Shown here: in pieces, positions 16,152-24,991 of the stretch
Layout of the letters: the number at the start of each line of letters is the position of its first letter
Numbering within the stretch: position 1 is the stretch's first letter
NCBI GenBank assembly: GCA_965227315.1
Contig: OZ245737.1
Span: forward strand, 1,922,001-1,986,000
Direction of reading: 5' to 3'
DNA: 64,000 nt
Origin: JANQHS01 sp965227315
GTDB lineage: Bacteria; Bacteroidota; Bacteroidia; Cytophagales; CCMP332
Position numbers and translations under genes: made by a program
The notes under the pieces: generated by a model
Told to the model about the DNA's origin: nothing
The model's input: the letters and a program-made list of their open reading frames with translations, nothing else
Database searches by the model: none

Positions 16152-17900
16152 ATGACCAATAACCTTCCTTCTATCCAAAAAATCACTGTTTTAGAATTTC
16201 AAAATGTGTTTCCTCAGGAGCGCCCTGGTGAGGTTATTGATTATTTAGAAGGGATACCCAGACAGCATGTTTTAAACTTTGCAACAATTTTATTAGGCCT
16301 CAACCAAAGTAATTCGAAGTTTCATGATAACAGACGTTTTATTGAAGAATTTTTCTCCACTGAGAACCAAAATTTTGCACAACATTTATTCAATACAATA
16401 AGAAGATTACAGGGCCCCGGAATCCAAATTAGAATTGTAAATCAACTATCAAGCTTGAGGTTGTTCGAAATCTTTTTTAATCAGGATTTTGAGGAAATCG
16501 AATTGTCTAACCCTCAGATTGAATTAAGGTTAATTAAAGCTTATCTTCTTTTAAATTCCTTATATGTTCAAGATAGAAGGAGAGCAGAAACATCCACCCA
16601 ATTGATCGATACTGATTTAAGATATGAGATGTTACATTTTTGCTATTTGTATCCTGCATTTGACAAAACCAATTATAATATCAACGAGGTATGGGCAACA
16701 CAGGTAGTTAAATCGATTCAGTTATTTGAGTTTTTGTCATCAATTCCTGAAGCAAGCTCATTACTTAATGAGTTTTATTCCAGGTTTAGAGTTAGAGATT
16801 GGAGATCCTTCATTTCAAAATATTTGCCTTTAACAACGAAAATCCTAGATAAGGAAAATGAAGGCTATGTAGATATTAATGTTAGAAGGGATAGTTCATT
16901 TGATGAAAATTGCCAATTTATTGAAACGAACATTCTCTCTAACTATGATCCTGATGAGGATTTCGATTATCTAAAACTCAGGGCAAGTCCACTTTATAAG
17001 ATTGAGGAAGGAAAATATAGAATTATTTATGATCTATTTGTGGTTGAAAAGTTGTACAAGGGAATATATTTTCTCTTACGGGATATAAATAATAGCCTTC
17101 CCCATACAAGTAGAGTTTCTGATCTGCGGCAATTGTTTACTTATCGATTTTGCGAAAAGACCTTGCTATATAATATCCTAGGGAGAATAGCTATTAGATC
17201 CGATTGTCAATTTTCAGGAGATGAGCTTGAGCAATTAGGTGTACATGCCCCAATAGATTACTTTGTTAAAGTTGGAAATAAGGTTTTGGTATTTGAATCG
17301 AAAGACTTCCTTGTTAGAGCTCAAATAAAAGAATCTGGGGATTTTTCTTTATATGAAACTGAATTTAGGAAGCAATTGTATGAAGACCAAAACGGTTCCC
17401 CAAAAGCGATCAAACAATTATTAACGTTTATAAGTGGGTGTGAAGAAAATAGGGGTGACCTCGAGTGTATTGAAGATTCAATAGATCTGAGTTATTACCC
17501 TATTCTAGTAACACATGATTTTCAATATGATACACCAGGTCTAAACCAGTTGGTAAATAGGTGGTTTAAGCATTCTATGAATAATGATTTTGAATTTGAT
17601 GATTCAGCGAAAGGAAGAATAAAACCCCTTACAATTTTAAATATTGATACATTAATATTAAATGAGAATGTCATAAGGGATCATCTCCCCTTGGACCATT
17701 TTCTGGATGGGTTTTTTGATGAGGTTTTGGAAAAGGAAATTACTCAAGAAATGGTATCCCACAACCCTGATGAAGTGTTGTCCAGCACGTTGATATCGTT
17801 CTATGGATATTGTGTTAGTATGATAAAGTCTAGGGGCTTGTTTGAGCCACCAGAAATCCTTGATGAGTCAATCAGACAGCTCGGATTACCCGAAGAATGA
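16152..17900 (+). CDS. Large protein with a PD-(D/E)XK nuclease-like core
   Basis: 582 residues, AT-rich in codon use compared with flanking genes. The first 350 residues are mostly helical and unrecognised. Near residue 364 comes HAPIDYFVKVGNKVLVFESK: Asp369 followed by E382-S-K384 after a hydrophobic strand, the D-(x)n-ExK active-site pattern of restriction-endonuclease-fold nucleases. It may be a restriction-type or other defence nuclease, or a recombination-type nuclease. No methyltransferase is adjacent. It shares a divergent promoter region with the HExxH peptidase, suggesting paired transfer. Confidence 0.6.
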   Translation: MTNNLPSIQKITVLEFQNVFPQERPGEVIDYLEGIPRQHVLNFATILLGLNQSNSKFHDNRRFIEEFFSTENQNFAQHLFNTIRRLQGPGIQIRIVNQLSSLRLFEIFFNQDFEEIELSNPQIELRLIKAYLLLNSLYVQDRRRAETSTQLIDTDLRYEMLHFCYLYPAFDKTNYNINEVWATQVVKSIQLFEFLSSIPEASSLLNEFYSRFRVRDWRSFISKYLPLTTKILDKENEGYVDINVRRDSSFDENCQFIETNILSNYDPDEDFDYLKLRASPLYKIEEGKYRIIYDLFVVEKLYKGIYFLLRDINNSLPHTSRVSDLRQLFTYRFCEKTLLYNILGRIAIRSDCQFSGDELEQLGVHAPIDYFVKVGNKVLVFESKDFLVRAQIKESGDFSLYETEFRKQLYEDQNGSPKAIKQLLTFISGCEENRGDLECIEDSIDLSYYPILVTHDFQYDTPGLNQLVNRWFKHSMNNDFEFDDSAKGRIKPLTILNIDTLILNENVIRDHLPLDHFLDGFFDEVLEKEITQEMVSHNPDEVLSSTLISFYGYCVSMIKSRGLFEPPEILDESIRQLGLPEE

Positions 17901-18063
17901 TTTTTTATTATTTACTCTTTGGCGACAAATATTGTTCCTTAAAAAGGAGACATTATTAGTAATAAGTCGGACCCAAATAGAGATGTTTGAAATGGTTTTC
18001 ATGGATTATTGACCACATAAAATTGGCAGAAGAAATATTCTGCTTCTAAAATCGCAACATAAA

Positions 18064-18490
18064 ATGGATGTACATAACCCCCAAATCAGATCATTTAATA
18101 TGAGGCAAATAAGGGGGAAAAACACCAAGCCAGAGTTAATTGTTAGGAAAGGGCTTCATAGAAAAGGACTCCGATTTACCTTAGAGAAGAACAAAAGGTT
18201 AAAAGGAAAGCCAGACTTGATTTTTCCAAAGCACCGGGTTATATTATTCGTCAACGGCTGTTTCTTCCATGCTCATGCACTGTAATCCCAGGAAAGGGTG
18301 CAACTTCCGAATAAGAGCTGAAAAGGCTGATGTTGAGATGAAACAAAAGCTTTTGAGTTCGATTCTAGAGAAAAAACTTGAATTGGTGGATGAAGGATAT
18401 CGAACCCCCGTTTTCACTCAAGGTTTCAGAGATATTTTCCTGAATTACAATGAGTTACAAAAAAGAAAAGGTCAATCTGAGCACGAGAAG
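18064..18490 (+). pseudogene. Vsr (very short patch repair) endonuclease remnant, frameshifted
   Basis: The first 73 codons (18064-18285) are clearly Vsr-like: MRQIRGKNTKPELIVRKGL, LKGKPDLIFPKHRVILFVNG and CFFHAH match the family motifs IRxKxTxPE, GKPDLxF and VHGCFWHxH. The frame then stops. A second frame from about 18269 carries weakly Vsr-like sequence (CNPRKGCNF ... LVDEGYRTPV) and runs on into the tRNA-Leu gene, so the natural C-terminus is gone. Vsr enzymes repair T:G mismatches made by cytosine-5 methyltransferases; no such methyltransferase lies here, so this is probably a leftover of a restriction-modification locus. Confidence 0.75.
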
Positions 18491-18509
18491 AAAAACTCCT
18501 CCCGCTTAG

Positions 18510-18595
18510 TACTCGGAGTGGGACTTGAACCCACACGGCCCTTGAGGGCCACAGGATTTTAAGTCCTGCGTGTCTACCAATTCCACCATCCGAGC
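18510..18595 (-). tRNA. tRNA-Leu (anticodon TAA)
   Basis: The 86-base gene folds as a class II tRNA. The acceptor is GCTCGGA/TCCGAGT with one G-U pair, the anticodon arm CAGGA-CTTAAAA-TCCTG gives TAA, there is a variable arm (GGCCCTCAAGGGCC), and the T arm is GTGGGTTCAAGTCCCAC. The discriminator is A; the CCA end is not encoded (CTA follows). A Vsr remnant abuts its 3' end. Confidence 0.97.
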
Positions 18596-18663
18596 ATTTT
18601 AACAGCGGAGGGATCATTCCCAATAAATCTCAGGCCATCGGGACCACCACCCGGGTAAATAAG

Positions 18664-18690
18664 AAAAGTGAGACATCAGCCTCACTTTTT
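18664..18690 (-). terminator. Probable terminator after tRNA-Gly
   Basis: The hairpin AAAAGTGAG-acatcagc-CTCACTTTT lies 3 bases beyond the 3' end of tRNA-Gly and is flanked by A/T runs on both sides, so it could act in either direction. It separates the two tRNA genes. Confidence 0.55.
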
Positions 18691-18692
18691 CC

Positions 18693-18768
<76 letters not shown>

Positions 18769-18914
18769 ATGAAATCATAAAACAATAAGGCATTTCCTTA
18801 TTGGGCACGCAAAATTAGACAATGGAATGCTTTAAACAAACCTCTGATCAACATTTTGGATTTTACCCGGGCTGATCATTTTGGTATCCTGCCAACAAAA
18901 ATTATTTTAACTCC

Positions 18915-20414
18915 ATGTTAGATGAAGCCCTTGTCAAAAAGGATATTGCGAAATCGGAATTCGAAACAGCCGAAGACCTTTTGCGGGAACAACTGATCGA
19001 GGTTCAGGAACAGCTGAAATCCCATAGTTCCAAGCTGATCGTGGTTTTGGAAGGCCTGGATCGGTTTGCGGTAAGGATGGTCCTCAACCGCCTGCAGCAG
19101 TGGTTTGACCCCCGCTATATTTCGATCAGGGTTTTTCAGATAAAGACATCCAAGAAAGATCTCAAAGGGCCTTTTTTTCAAAGGTTCTGGCGTGCTATGC
19201 CGGCCAATGGTACCATAGGCGTTTACCATAGGGCCTGGTATTCCAATGTGGTACTGGGTCAGCTGGAAGATGGGAGCGAACTCAAGCTCGATAACCGGAT
19301 CCGGGTGATCAACCAATATGAGAAGGTGCTCTATGATGACGGGGCCTACATCCTGAAATTCTGGCTTCATCAACCAAAAGAAACCCTGAAAAAGGAGTTA
19401 AAATCAGCGGACAAGGACCCTGAGAAGTATTGGTGGGTATCAAAAAAGGATGATGCCATGCTGAAGAATTATCCTGATATCGTCAAGATCTCCGAAAAGG
19501 TTATCTCCGGAACCAATACCATCGAAGCTCCATGGGTGATCCTGGATAGCACCAAGGAGCGTTACAGGGACCTGGTGATCGGCAATAAGCTGTTGGAATC
19601 GATCAGGAGCATCATTCAAAAGGAGCAGGAGAAGGGAAACCGTTCTCAGGATTCCATCATTACACAGGAGACCGGCCCTTATATCCATGGGGTAACCGAA
19701 AATGTCCTTGACAAGGTGGATCTTGATCAGAAGCTGGAAAAGAAGGAATACAAGAAGGAACTCACTTCTGTGCTAGGAGAGTTGAGCAAGATCAGCGGAA
19801 AGGCCCACCGCAATGGTATTTCACAGGTCTATGTTTTTGAAGGATGGGATTCGGCCGGCAAGGGAGGCTGTATACGCCGTCTGGTTCTCGGCTTTGACCC
19901 GTTTCTCTATCGGGTCTATCCCATCGCCGCACCTTCGGATTATGAAAATCAGTTCCATTATCTCTGGAGATTTTGGACAAGGATCCCGCCCAGGGGCTTT
20001 GTGTCGATATTCGACCGGAGTTGGTACGGAAGAGTGCTTGTCGAGAGGGTTGAGGGTTTTGCCAAACCTCATGAATGGCAACGAGCCTATAATGAGATCA
20101 ACACCTTCGAGAACCAGCTGATCGAAGACGGTATTGTTTTGCATAAATATTGGCTTCATGTAAGCAAGGATGAGCAACTCAGGCGTTTCAAAGAGCGCGA
20201 AGAAACCCCCTATAAAAACTTCAAGATCACCGACGATGATTATCGGAACCGCTCCAAATGGAATGAGTATAAGGATGCCATCCAGGAAATGGTCATGAAT
20301 ACCAGCACTCCAGAGGCACCCTGGAATATCATCGCGGCAAATGACAAACGATTTGCGAGGATCGAGGTGATCAAAACGGCAATAAAACGCACCAAGAACT
20401 TCCTGGAACGCTGA
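18915..20414 (+). CDS. pap: Two-domain polyphosphate kinase 2 (polyphosphate:AMP phosphotransferase type)
   Basis: 499 residues with two PPK2 folds in tandem. The C-terminal one has an intact Walker A (E309-GWDSAGKGG) and the lid/Walker B region FDRSWYGRVLVERVEGF. The N-terminal one has lost the Walker A lysine (EGLDRFAV at 46-53) and keeps only the scaffold. This is the class II PPK2 layout known from polyphosphate:AMP phosphotransferases, which make ADP from AMP and polyphosphate in the cytoplasm. It is a single gene after the tRNAs; an inverted repeat and a gene of unknown function follow. Confidence 0.88.
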   Translation: MLDEALVKKDIAKSEFETAEDLLREQLIEVQEQLKSHSSKLIVVLEGLDRFAVRMVLNRLQQWFDPRYISIRVFQIKTSKKDLKGPFFQRFWRAMPANGTIGVYHRAWYSNVVLGQLEDGSELKLDNRIRVINQYEKVLYDDGAYILKFWLHQPKETLKKELKSADKDPEKYWWVSKKDDAMLKNYPDIVKISEKVISGTNTIEAPWVILDSTKERYRDLVIGNKLLESIRSIIQKEQEKGNRSQDSIITQETGPYIHGVTENVLDKVDLDQKLEKKEYKKELTSVLGELSKISGKAHRNGISQVYVFEGWDSAGKGGCIRRLVLGFDPFLYRVYPIAAPSDYENQFHYLWRFWTRIPPRGFVSIFDRSWYGRVLVERVEGFAKPHEWQRAYNEINTFENQLIEDGIVLHKYWLHVSKDEQLRRFKEREETPYKNFKITDDDYRNRSKWNEYKDAIQEMVMNTSTPEAPWNIIAANDKRFARIEVIKTAIKRTKNFLER

Positions 20415-20478
20415 GGAATCCGGCTTACTCCCTGGAATTTCCCGTTCACTCCGAATAAGTTTTCAACCCCTTAAGCTC

Positions 20479-20516
20479 ATGGCAAATTTCAGATACAATT
20501 AAATCTGAAAGCCATG
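20479..20516. promoter_or_regulatory. Inverted repeat embracing a start codon
   Basis: CATGGC-aaa-TTTCAGAT / ATCTGAAA-GCCATG with an 8-base centre: 14 paired bases with one 3-base bulge. The right arm ends in the ATG (20514-20516) of the following gene. It could be an operator or an mRNA hairpin masking the start codon. Confidence 0.45.
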
Positions 20517-21338
20517 TTTAACAGTATAAATAAAAGTGATGAGACCGCTGGGAGGTTCAAGAACTACTTCCTGGGAAGCGGATTGGAGCTGTTTAGTTCT
20601 GACCCCATCTCAACAAACCAGAAGATCGCGGATTTTCAACCAAGGGAGAAATTCGGAAATCTGAGTTTTTCCGCGCAGAAAAATAATCTCGGCAGCATTT
20701 GGGTAGGATATATCGAAAGGTCTGAATTCATCGAGATCCCATTGAATATTCTGAATAAGAAATCCAGGGACCATGAATGGATGGAGGTCAGGATACTGAG
20801 AGAATTGCTCTCGCTCGGTCATATAGTTCGGGGAGCAGACATCATTGTTGAGATGAAGGATCATGGGGTTTTTCAAAGCCGTTACATGGAAGGGCTGACC
20901 TTTCTCAAGGCTTTGAACGAAGTGAACAAGCTCAATATACAACCATCCAAAATGATCGAGATCCTTGACAAAAGCCTAAGCGTGAATTTCGGGAAAAGAG
21001 CAGGCCATGTGTTTGGGGTGTTTTCCAACATCGACAAAACAGGGTCCGAGGTTAAAGGAAAAGGAGTTTTTTCCTTTGCGGATGTCAACCCCTTTCTTCC
21101 GTTGCTATTCTTTTCCAGAAAAGGATTCACTTCCCTTTGGAACCATGGTATTGTAAAGTATGACCTCGAAGACCTCAAAAAATGGTCAAGGGATTACTGG
21201 TCGGAATTCCTAAGCCCTTTGGAGCAATACTCTCTGGACTTCTTCATCGAACTTGGGAAGATCGGCAACATGATCCCGGATCAATTGATCCGCAGGAAAA
21301 GGAGAAAGGGAAATCTTGAATTTTCATTTGCAGCCTGA
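20514..21338 (+). CDS. Conserved-looking protein of unknown function
   Basis: 274 residues, no signal peptide or TM segment, mixed alpha/beta character (segments such as VRILRELLSLGHIVRGADIIVEM and VFSFADVNPFLPLLFFSRKG), and a basic stretch near the C-terminus (IRRKRRKG). I do not recognise the family. It starts at an ATG inside an inverted repeat and is followed after 6 bases by a small membrane protein, with which it probably forms an operon. Codon use looks like that of its neighbours, so it is probably a real gene. Confidence 0.7.
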   Translation: MFNSINKSDETAGRFKNYFLGSGLELFSSDPISTNQKIADFQPREKFGNLSFSAQKNNLGSIWVGYIERSEFIEIPLNILNKKSRDHEWMEVRILRELLSLGHIVRGADIIVEMKDHGVFQSRYMEGLTFLKALNEVNKLNIQPSKMIEILDKSLSVNFGKRAGHVFGVFSNIDKTGSEVKGKGVFSFADVNPFLPLLFFSRKGFTSLWNHGIVKYDLEDLKKWSRDYWSEFLSPLEQYSLDFFIELGKIGNMIPDQLIRRKRRKGNLEFSFAA

Positions 21339-21344
21339 GAGGAA

Positions 21345-21584
21345 ATGATGGAATTAAGACAAATCAAGGATCTCTTTATCATCCTTTCCGGATTTTCCAT
21401 GCTGGTAGTGATCTATTTTTTGCAAAGGCCGGGGTTGAATATCCAGATATTTTTTCTGCAACCCCTGGCCATTTCTGTACTATCGGCAGCCTGCTACACC
21501 CTGCTCATCGCAAGGGATTACTTCCTTGAAGATGATATGGTAGGCCTAGGCGAAGACTATCGAGTAAAAGAATATCCAGAATAG
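21345..21584 (+). CDS. Small membrane protein, two TM helices
   Basis: 79 residues (the second codon is also ATG). It has two hydrophobic helices, IKDLFIILSGFSMLVVIYFL and IFFLQPLAISVLSAACYTLL, and an acidic tail. It sits 6 bases after the preceding unknown gene. Its 3' end overlaps the end of the convergent membrane-protein gene by about 39 bases. No family is recognised. Confidence 0.55.
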   Translation: MMELRQIKDLFIILSGFSMLVVIYFLQRPGLNIQIFFLQPLAISVLSAACYTLLIARDYFLEDDMVGLGEDYRVKEYPE

Positions 21585-22247
21585 CGATGCCGGGATATAG
21601 CTGGCAGAAACGAGTGACAAAGCTTGCTTAAGTGTTCGGTCATATTTGAGTCGGATCCCAACAGCCAAAAGGTATATGTAGAATACCTGGGCAAGACTCA
21701 GCCATTCGGTCAGGTTGATCATCATCGCCGATGATTCCTCAACATCGATCAGGTTCATCATGGAAAGAGGCTGGAAAGCGTTGAATTCTTCCATTCCGTA
21801 TTGGGGTGAAAAAATGCCGAAATACAGGATCTTGAAAAAGTCGGGAATAAAGAATACCAGCTGGGCAACCATGGCCAGCTTGAAAAGGAAACCATAGCCA
21901 ATCCTGTAGCCAAAGCCAAAGGATCCCAGCCATAAGACCAAGCCTACCACCGAAAATTTCATAAGGTAATAAAAGGGGATACTGAAATACCCAAGGCCGA
22001 TCTTAATGCTCCACATGAGCGACATCATTGCTGATGCCTGTGGATCTCCAATGCCGGAAATGTCAACGAAGAAGTCCGCCCTGTAACCCAGGAGATCTTC
22101 CTGAAGAAAAATTGTTCCGGCCTTCAGTAAACATAAAAGAAGGAAAAACAGGTATGGGCTAAAGTTCCTGTTGTTGAGGATCCATTTCTCAAATCCATTA
22201 TAGCTCTGTTGCTTCTTTTGTTTTGGAAAGCCGCTTGCTGAACTCAT
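21546..22247 (-). CDS. Multi-pass membrane protein, unknown, last gene of a glycosyltransferase operon
   Basis: 233 residues with about five or six TM helices (for example SPYLFFLLLCLLKAGTIFL and LMKFSVVGLVLWLGSFGFG). The overall pattern recalls Yip1-type membrane proteins, but this is not certain. It overlaps the upstream GT-C gene by 50 bases in another frame, the longest overlap in this operon; no internal ATG offers a shorter natural N-terminus. It may be a membrane partner of the glycosyltransferases. Confidence 0.72.
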   Translation of the reverse strand: MSSASGFPKQKKQQSYNGFEKWILNNRNFSPYLFFLLLCLLKAGTIFLQEDLLGYRADFFVDISGIGDPQASAMMSLMWSIKIGLGYFSIPFYYLMKFSVVGLVLWLGSFGFGYRIGYGFLFKLAMVAQLVFFIPDFFKILYFGIFSPQYGMEEFNAFQPLSMMNLIDVEESSAMMINLTEWLSLAQVFYIYLLAVGIRLKYDRTLKQALSLVSASYIPASLFWIFFYSIVFA

Positions 22248-23544
22248 AAATGGCGTAAATATAAACCGGGATATATTCCATCGTCAATATCCAGGGATTT
22301 TCCCTAACCGGAGCATGACCATAGGCTTCATAGCTCAAAATGATCGTGAAGGACCAGATCAGCGGAAAATAGAAATTGCTTGCCATACCGAGGAAGATCA
22401 AGGGAATTGCATACCAAGGATGGACAGTGGTGGAAAAGGCCATGTAGATGGAATAGATCATTAGCATCCCCGTAAGGAGGTCTTGAAAATTGTTTGAATC
22501 ATGGTATTTCCAGGCAATACCAAGGATGAGCAATACGCTCAGGAGAGCATTGATCGAGCCTATGATAGCGATGTTGTTATACCCTGAGATCAAAAAACCA
22601 AGAGCCCTTTCCAGATAATAAAGGCTTGCGTTGAATTCAAAACTATGGAAGTAGAGATCCAGGGATTCCAGGAAATTCCCCAGTCTCAGCTTGCCGAATA
22701 CCGGGAAGAGGATCAGTAGGCTGAGAGCCAATACGGCCAGACAAATGGTCAAAAACCTGGACCAACTCAGCTGCGATTTTATCATCGGAAGCCAGACCAG
22801 GGGATTGAGCTTTGTTGTAATCGCCAATGCCCAAAAAACCGCCAGTCGATAATACTTCTTCTTTTGAAAGTAGTAAAGTCCGATGCCGAGGAACGAGATG
22901 GAAACCACTTCGAAATGAAGATTTCCGATCCCCTCCATGATCAGCAGAGGATTCGCCCAGTACAGCCAGAGCGTGCCCCGTTTGAGATCCATATTCGACC
23001 AAAGCCTGGCGATGAAGAAGATTCCCAGAACTTCGATGATCAGAAGTAGGGCTCTGAGTATGGTAATATTGACCCAGAGGTTTTGTAAACCGGGCAATGT
23101 GGAAAACCAGAAAAAAACCTGATTGATCGGTGGATAAATGGAATAATACTGTGGAGAATTCATCTCCAGGTACAGTTTATCCACATTTCTTTTTAATGGG
23201 ATAGTTCCGGCGTCGATGATCTCTTCTGGCTTATGATCATAAGGGCTGATGTTCTCATGGATCAAATTACCGTCCCAGAAGAATCTGAAATAGTCGTCAG
23301 AAAAGTTTGGGCCCTCCATGAACCATACCATTCGAAATGCCATTCCGATGAGGATAGGGATCAGAAAACCCCGTGAGGTGGGAAGCAATTTCCAAATGCC
23401 CATAAGCGAAAGAAAAGCACCAGAATACGCGATCAGTATTGTTAAAAAAGCTTCTCTGGGAAGATGGGAAAGCGTGACATGGCAGGCAATCCCCAGGAGG
23501 ACCAGGGCCCAAAAATCAGGCCTCTTGGCCAAAGATCCTTGCAT
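22198..23544 (-). CDS. GT-C fold polyprenyl-phosphate-sugar-dependent glycosyltransferase
   Basis: 448 residues with 10-12 TM helices. The first periplasmic loop contains NFSDDYFRFFWDGNLIHENI followed by SPYDHKPEE. The SDDYFRFFWDG..., G/N-x-SPY pattern is the acidic first-loop signature of GT-C mannosyl-type transferases (GT87/MptB-like), which use lipid-phosphate sugars outside the inner membrane. It overlaps the upstream GT2 gene by 29 bases. The DPM-like GT2 in the same operon could make its donor. Acceptor unknown. Confidence 0.8.
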   Translation of the reverse strand: MQGSLAKRPDFWALVLLGIACHVTLSHLPREAFLTILIAYSGAFLSLMGIWKLLPTSRGFLIPILIGMAFRMVWFMEGPNFSDDYFRFFWDGNLIHENISPYDHKPEEIIDAGTIPLKRNVDKLYLEMNSPQYYSIYPPINQVFFWFSTLPGLQNLWVNITILRALLLIIEVLGIFFIARLWSNMDLKRGTLWLYWANPLLIMEGIGNLHFEVVSISFLGIGLYYFQKKKYYRLAVFWALAITTKLNPLVWLPMIKSQLSWSRFLTICLAVLALSLLILFPVFGKLRLGNFLESLDLYFHSFEFNASLYYLERALGFLISGYNNIAIIGSINALLSVLLILGIAWKYHDSNNFQDLLTGMLMIYSIYMAFSTTVHPWYAIPLIFLGMASNFYFPLIWSFTIILSYEAYGHAPVRENPWILTMEYIPVYIYAIYEFSKRLSKTKEATEL

Positions 23545-24991
23545 CCCTAAACGACCAAAAGGAAATCATCGAAAATCCGATCACCAATAAAATATGGTAA
23601 GGAGATAAGGCCAGGTCTTCCAAAATTATCCCAAGGATCACTCCACCCGAAAAATAAAGCACCAGGCTTGTTTCAAGATATGCGATCAAAGGGATTCTCG
23701 GGGATACGTACTGGTTTTTGGAATCGGCCCCCTGGTTGTTCGCATTGAATTTGGGTGTTCTGATGAATGGGCTCTTCTTGCCGATCCAGCCCTCTATGGC
23801 TGCTACGCTATTATGAAATGAAAGTCCCATCATAGCTGATAAGAATACCGGGAACTCCAGAAGGAAATTCCAAAAGTTGCCCTTGAAGTATAGAGACCTT
23901 TTCGCCGCTGAAAAGAAGTAAACAGACAGCAAGGCCAGACTGATGAGAAAGATGTTGGCGAGATCAAAGAAGAGGTTGAAACCCGGAACAAGATGTTTGA
24001 TCGCCAAGGCAGGAACGGAAAGGATCGCCAACAAAAACGAACTGATGAATACCCAGCTGTTCAGAAGGTGAAGAAGAGAAAAGGCCTTGATCTTCCTTGG
24101 GAGATCGGCCTTGATGATCGAAGGCAATAACTTTTTTGAGGTCTCAGCCGCTCCCTTGGTCCAGCGAAACTGCTGTGAACGAAAGGAGTTCATTTCTACT
24201 GGAAGCTCGGCAGGCGTTTCCAGATCATCAACAAAACGAAATTTCCAGCCTTTGAGCTGGGCTCTGTAACTCAGGTCCAGGTCTTCCGTGAGCGTATCAT
24301 ATTGCCAGTTTCCCGCCTCGATTATGCATTGCTTTCTCCAAATACCTGCGGTGCCATTGAAATTGAGGAACAATCCTCCATAGGCCTTTCCTCTCTGTTC
24401 CACGTGGAAATGAGCCTCAAGTCCGAAGGCCTGAAGCCTGGTCAATTTGTTGTATTCGGAATTGATATGACCCCAGGCAAACTGGACCATTCCCGTTTTG
24501 GGATCTTGGAATTCACTGACCGCTCTCATGAGGAAATCCCGTGGTGGAATAAAATCGGCATCAAAAATTGCGATCAGCTCCCCTTTTGCTTTTTCAAGAC
24601 CATAGCGCAGAGCCCCTGCCTTGAAACCGACCCTGTCCGGACGAACGATGTGCTGAATGTCGATTCCCCGCTTCTTCCATTTTTCAATTTCATCCAATGC
24701 GTAATCCCTGGATTCGTCGGTCGAATCATCAAGGACCTGGATTTCAAATTTGTTTAAAGGATAATCGAACTCTGCACAGGCTTCGATCAATCTTCTGACC
24801 ACATATTTCTCATTGTAAACCGGCAGTTGAACGGTGATTGAGGGTAGCTCTTCCGGCAAGGGATTCCTTGGAGAGTGCTGCTGATTTCGGCTTCCCATTC
24901 TTGTCAGCGCAAATTGCCCGATACTGTAGAGCAGTATAAATAGCAGGCAAAAGGTGTATGCCCCGATGACGATCCATGAAAGCAGTATCAC
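23516..24991 (-). CDS. Membrane GT2 glycosyltransferase, cellulose-synthase-like
   Basis: 491 residues. An N-terminal TM is followed by a GT-A domain with the processive GT2 motifs DDSTDES, FDADFIPP, TEDLDLSYRAQLKGW and QQFRWTKG (the D, DxD, TED and QxxRW series), then four or five C-terminal TM helices. This is the architecture of BcsA-like and other membrane beta-glycosyltransferases. No PilZ domain or BcsB partner is present, so it is probably not a cellulose synthase in the strict sense. It overlaps the next upstream gene by 4 bases. Confidence 0.88.
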   Translation of the reverse strand: MILLSWIVIGAYTFCLLFILLYSIGQFALTRMGSRNQQHSPRNPLPEELPSITVQLPVYNEKYVVRRLIEACAEFDYPLNKFEIQVLDDSTDESRDYALDEIEKWKKRGIDIQHIVRPDRVGFKAGALRYGLEKAKGELIAIFDADFIPPRDFLMRAVSEFQDPKTGMVQFAWGHINSEYNKLTRLQAFGLEAHFHVEQRGKAYGGLFLNFNGTAGIWRKQCIIEAGNWQYDTLTEDLDLSYRAQLKGWKFRFVDDLETPAELPVEMNSFRSQQFRWTKGAAETSKKLLPSIIKADLPRKIKAFSLLHLLNSWVFISSFLLAILSVPALAIKHLVPGFNLFFDLANIFLISLALLSVYFFSAAKRSLYFKGNFWNFLLEFPVFLSAMMGLSFHNSVAAIEGWIGKKSPFIRTPKFNANNQGADSKNQYVSPRIPLIAYLETSLVLYFSGGVILGIILEDLALSPYHILLVIGFSMISFWSFRDARIFGQEA

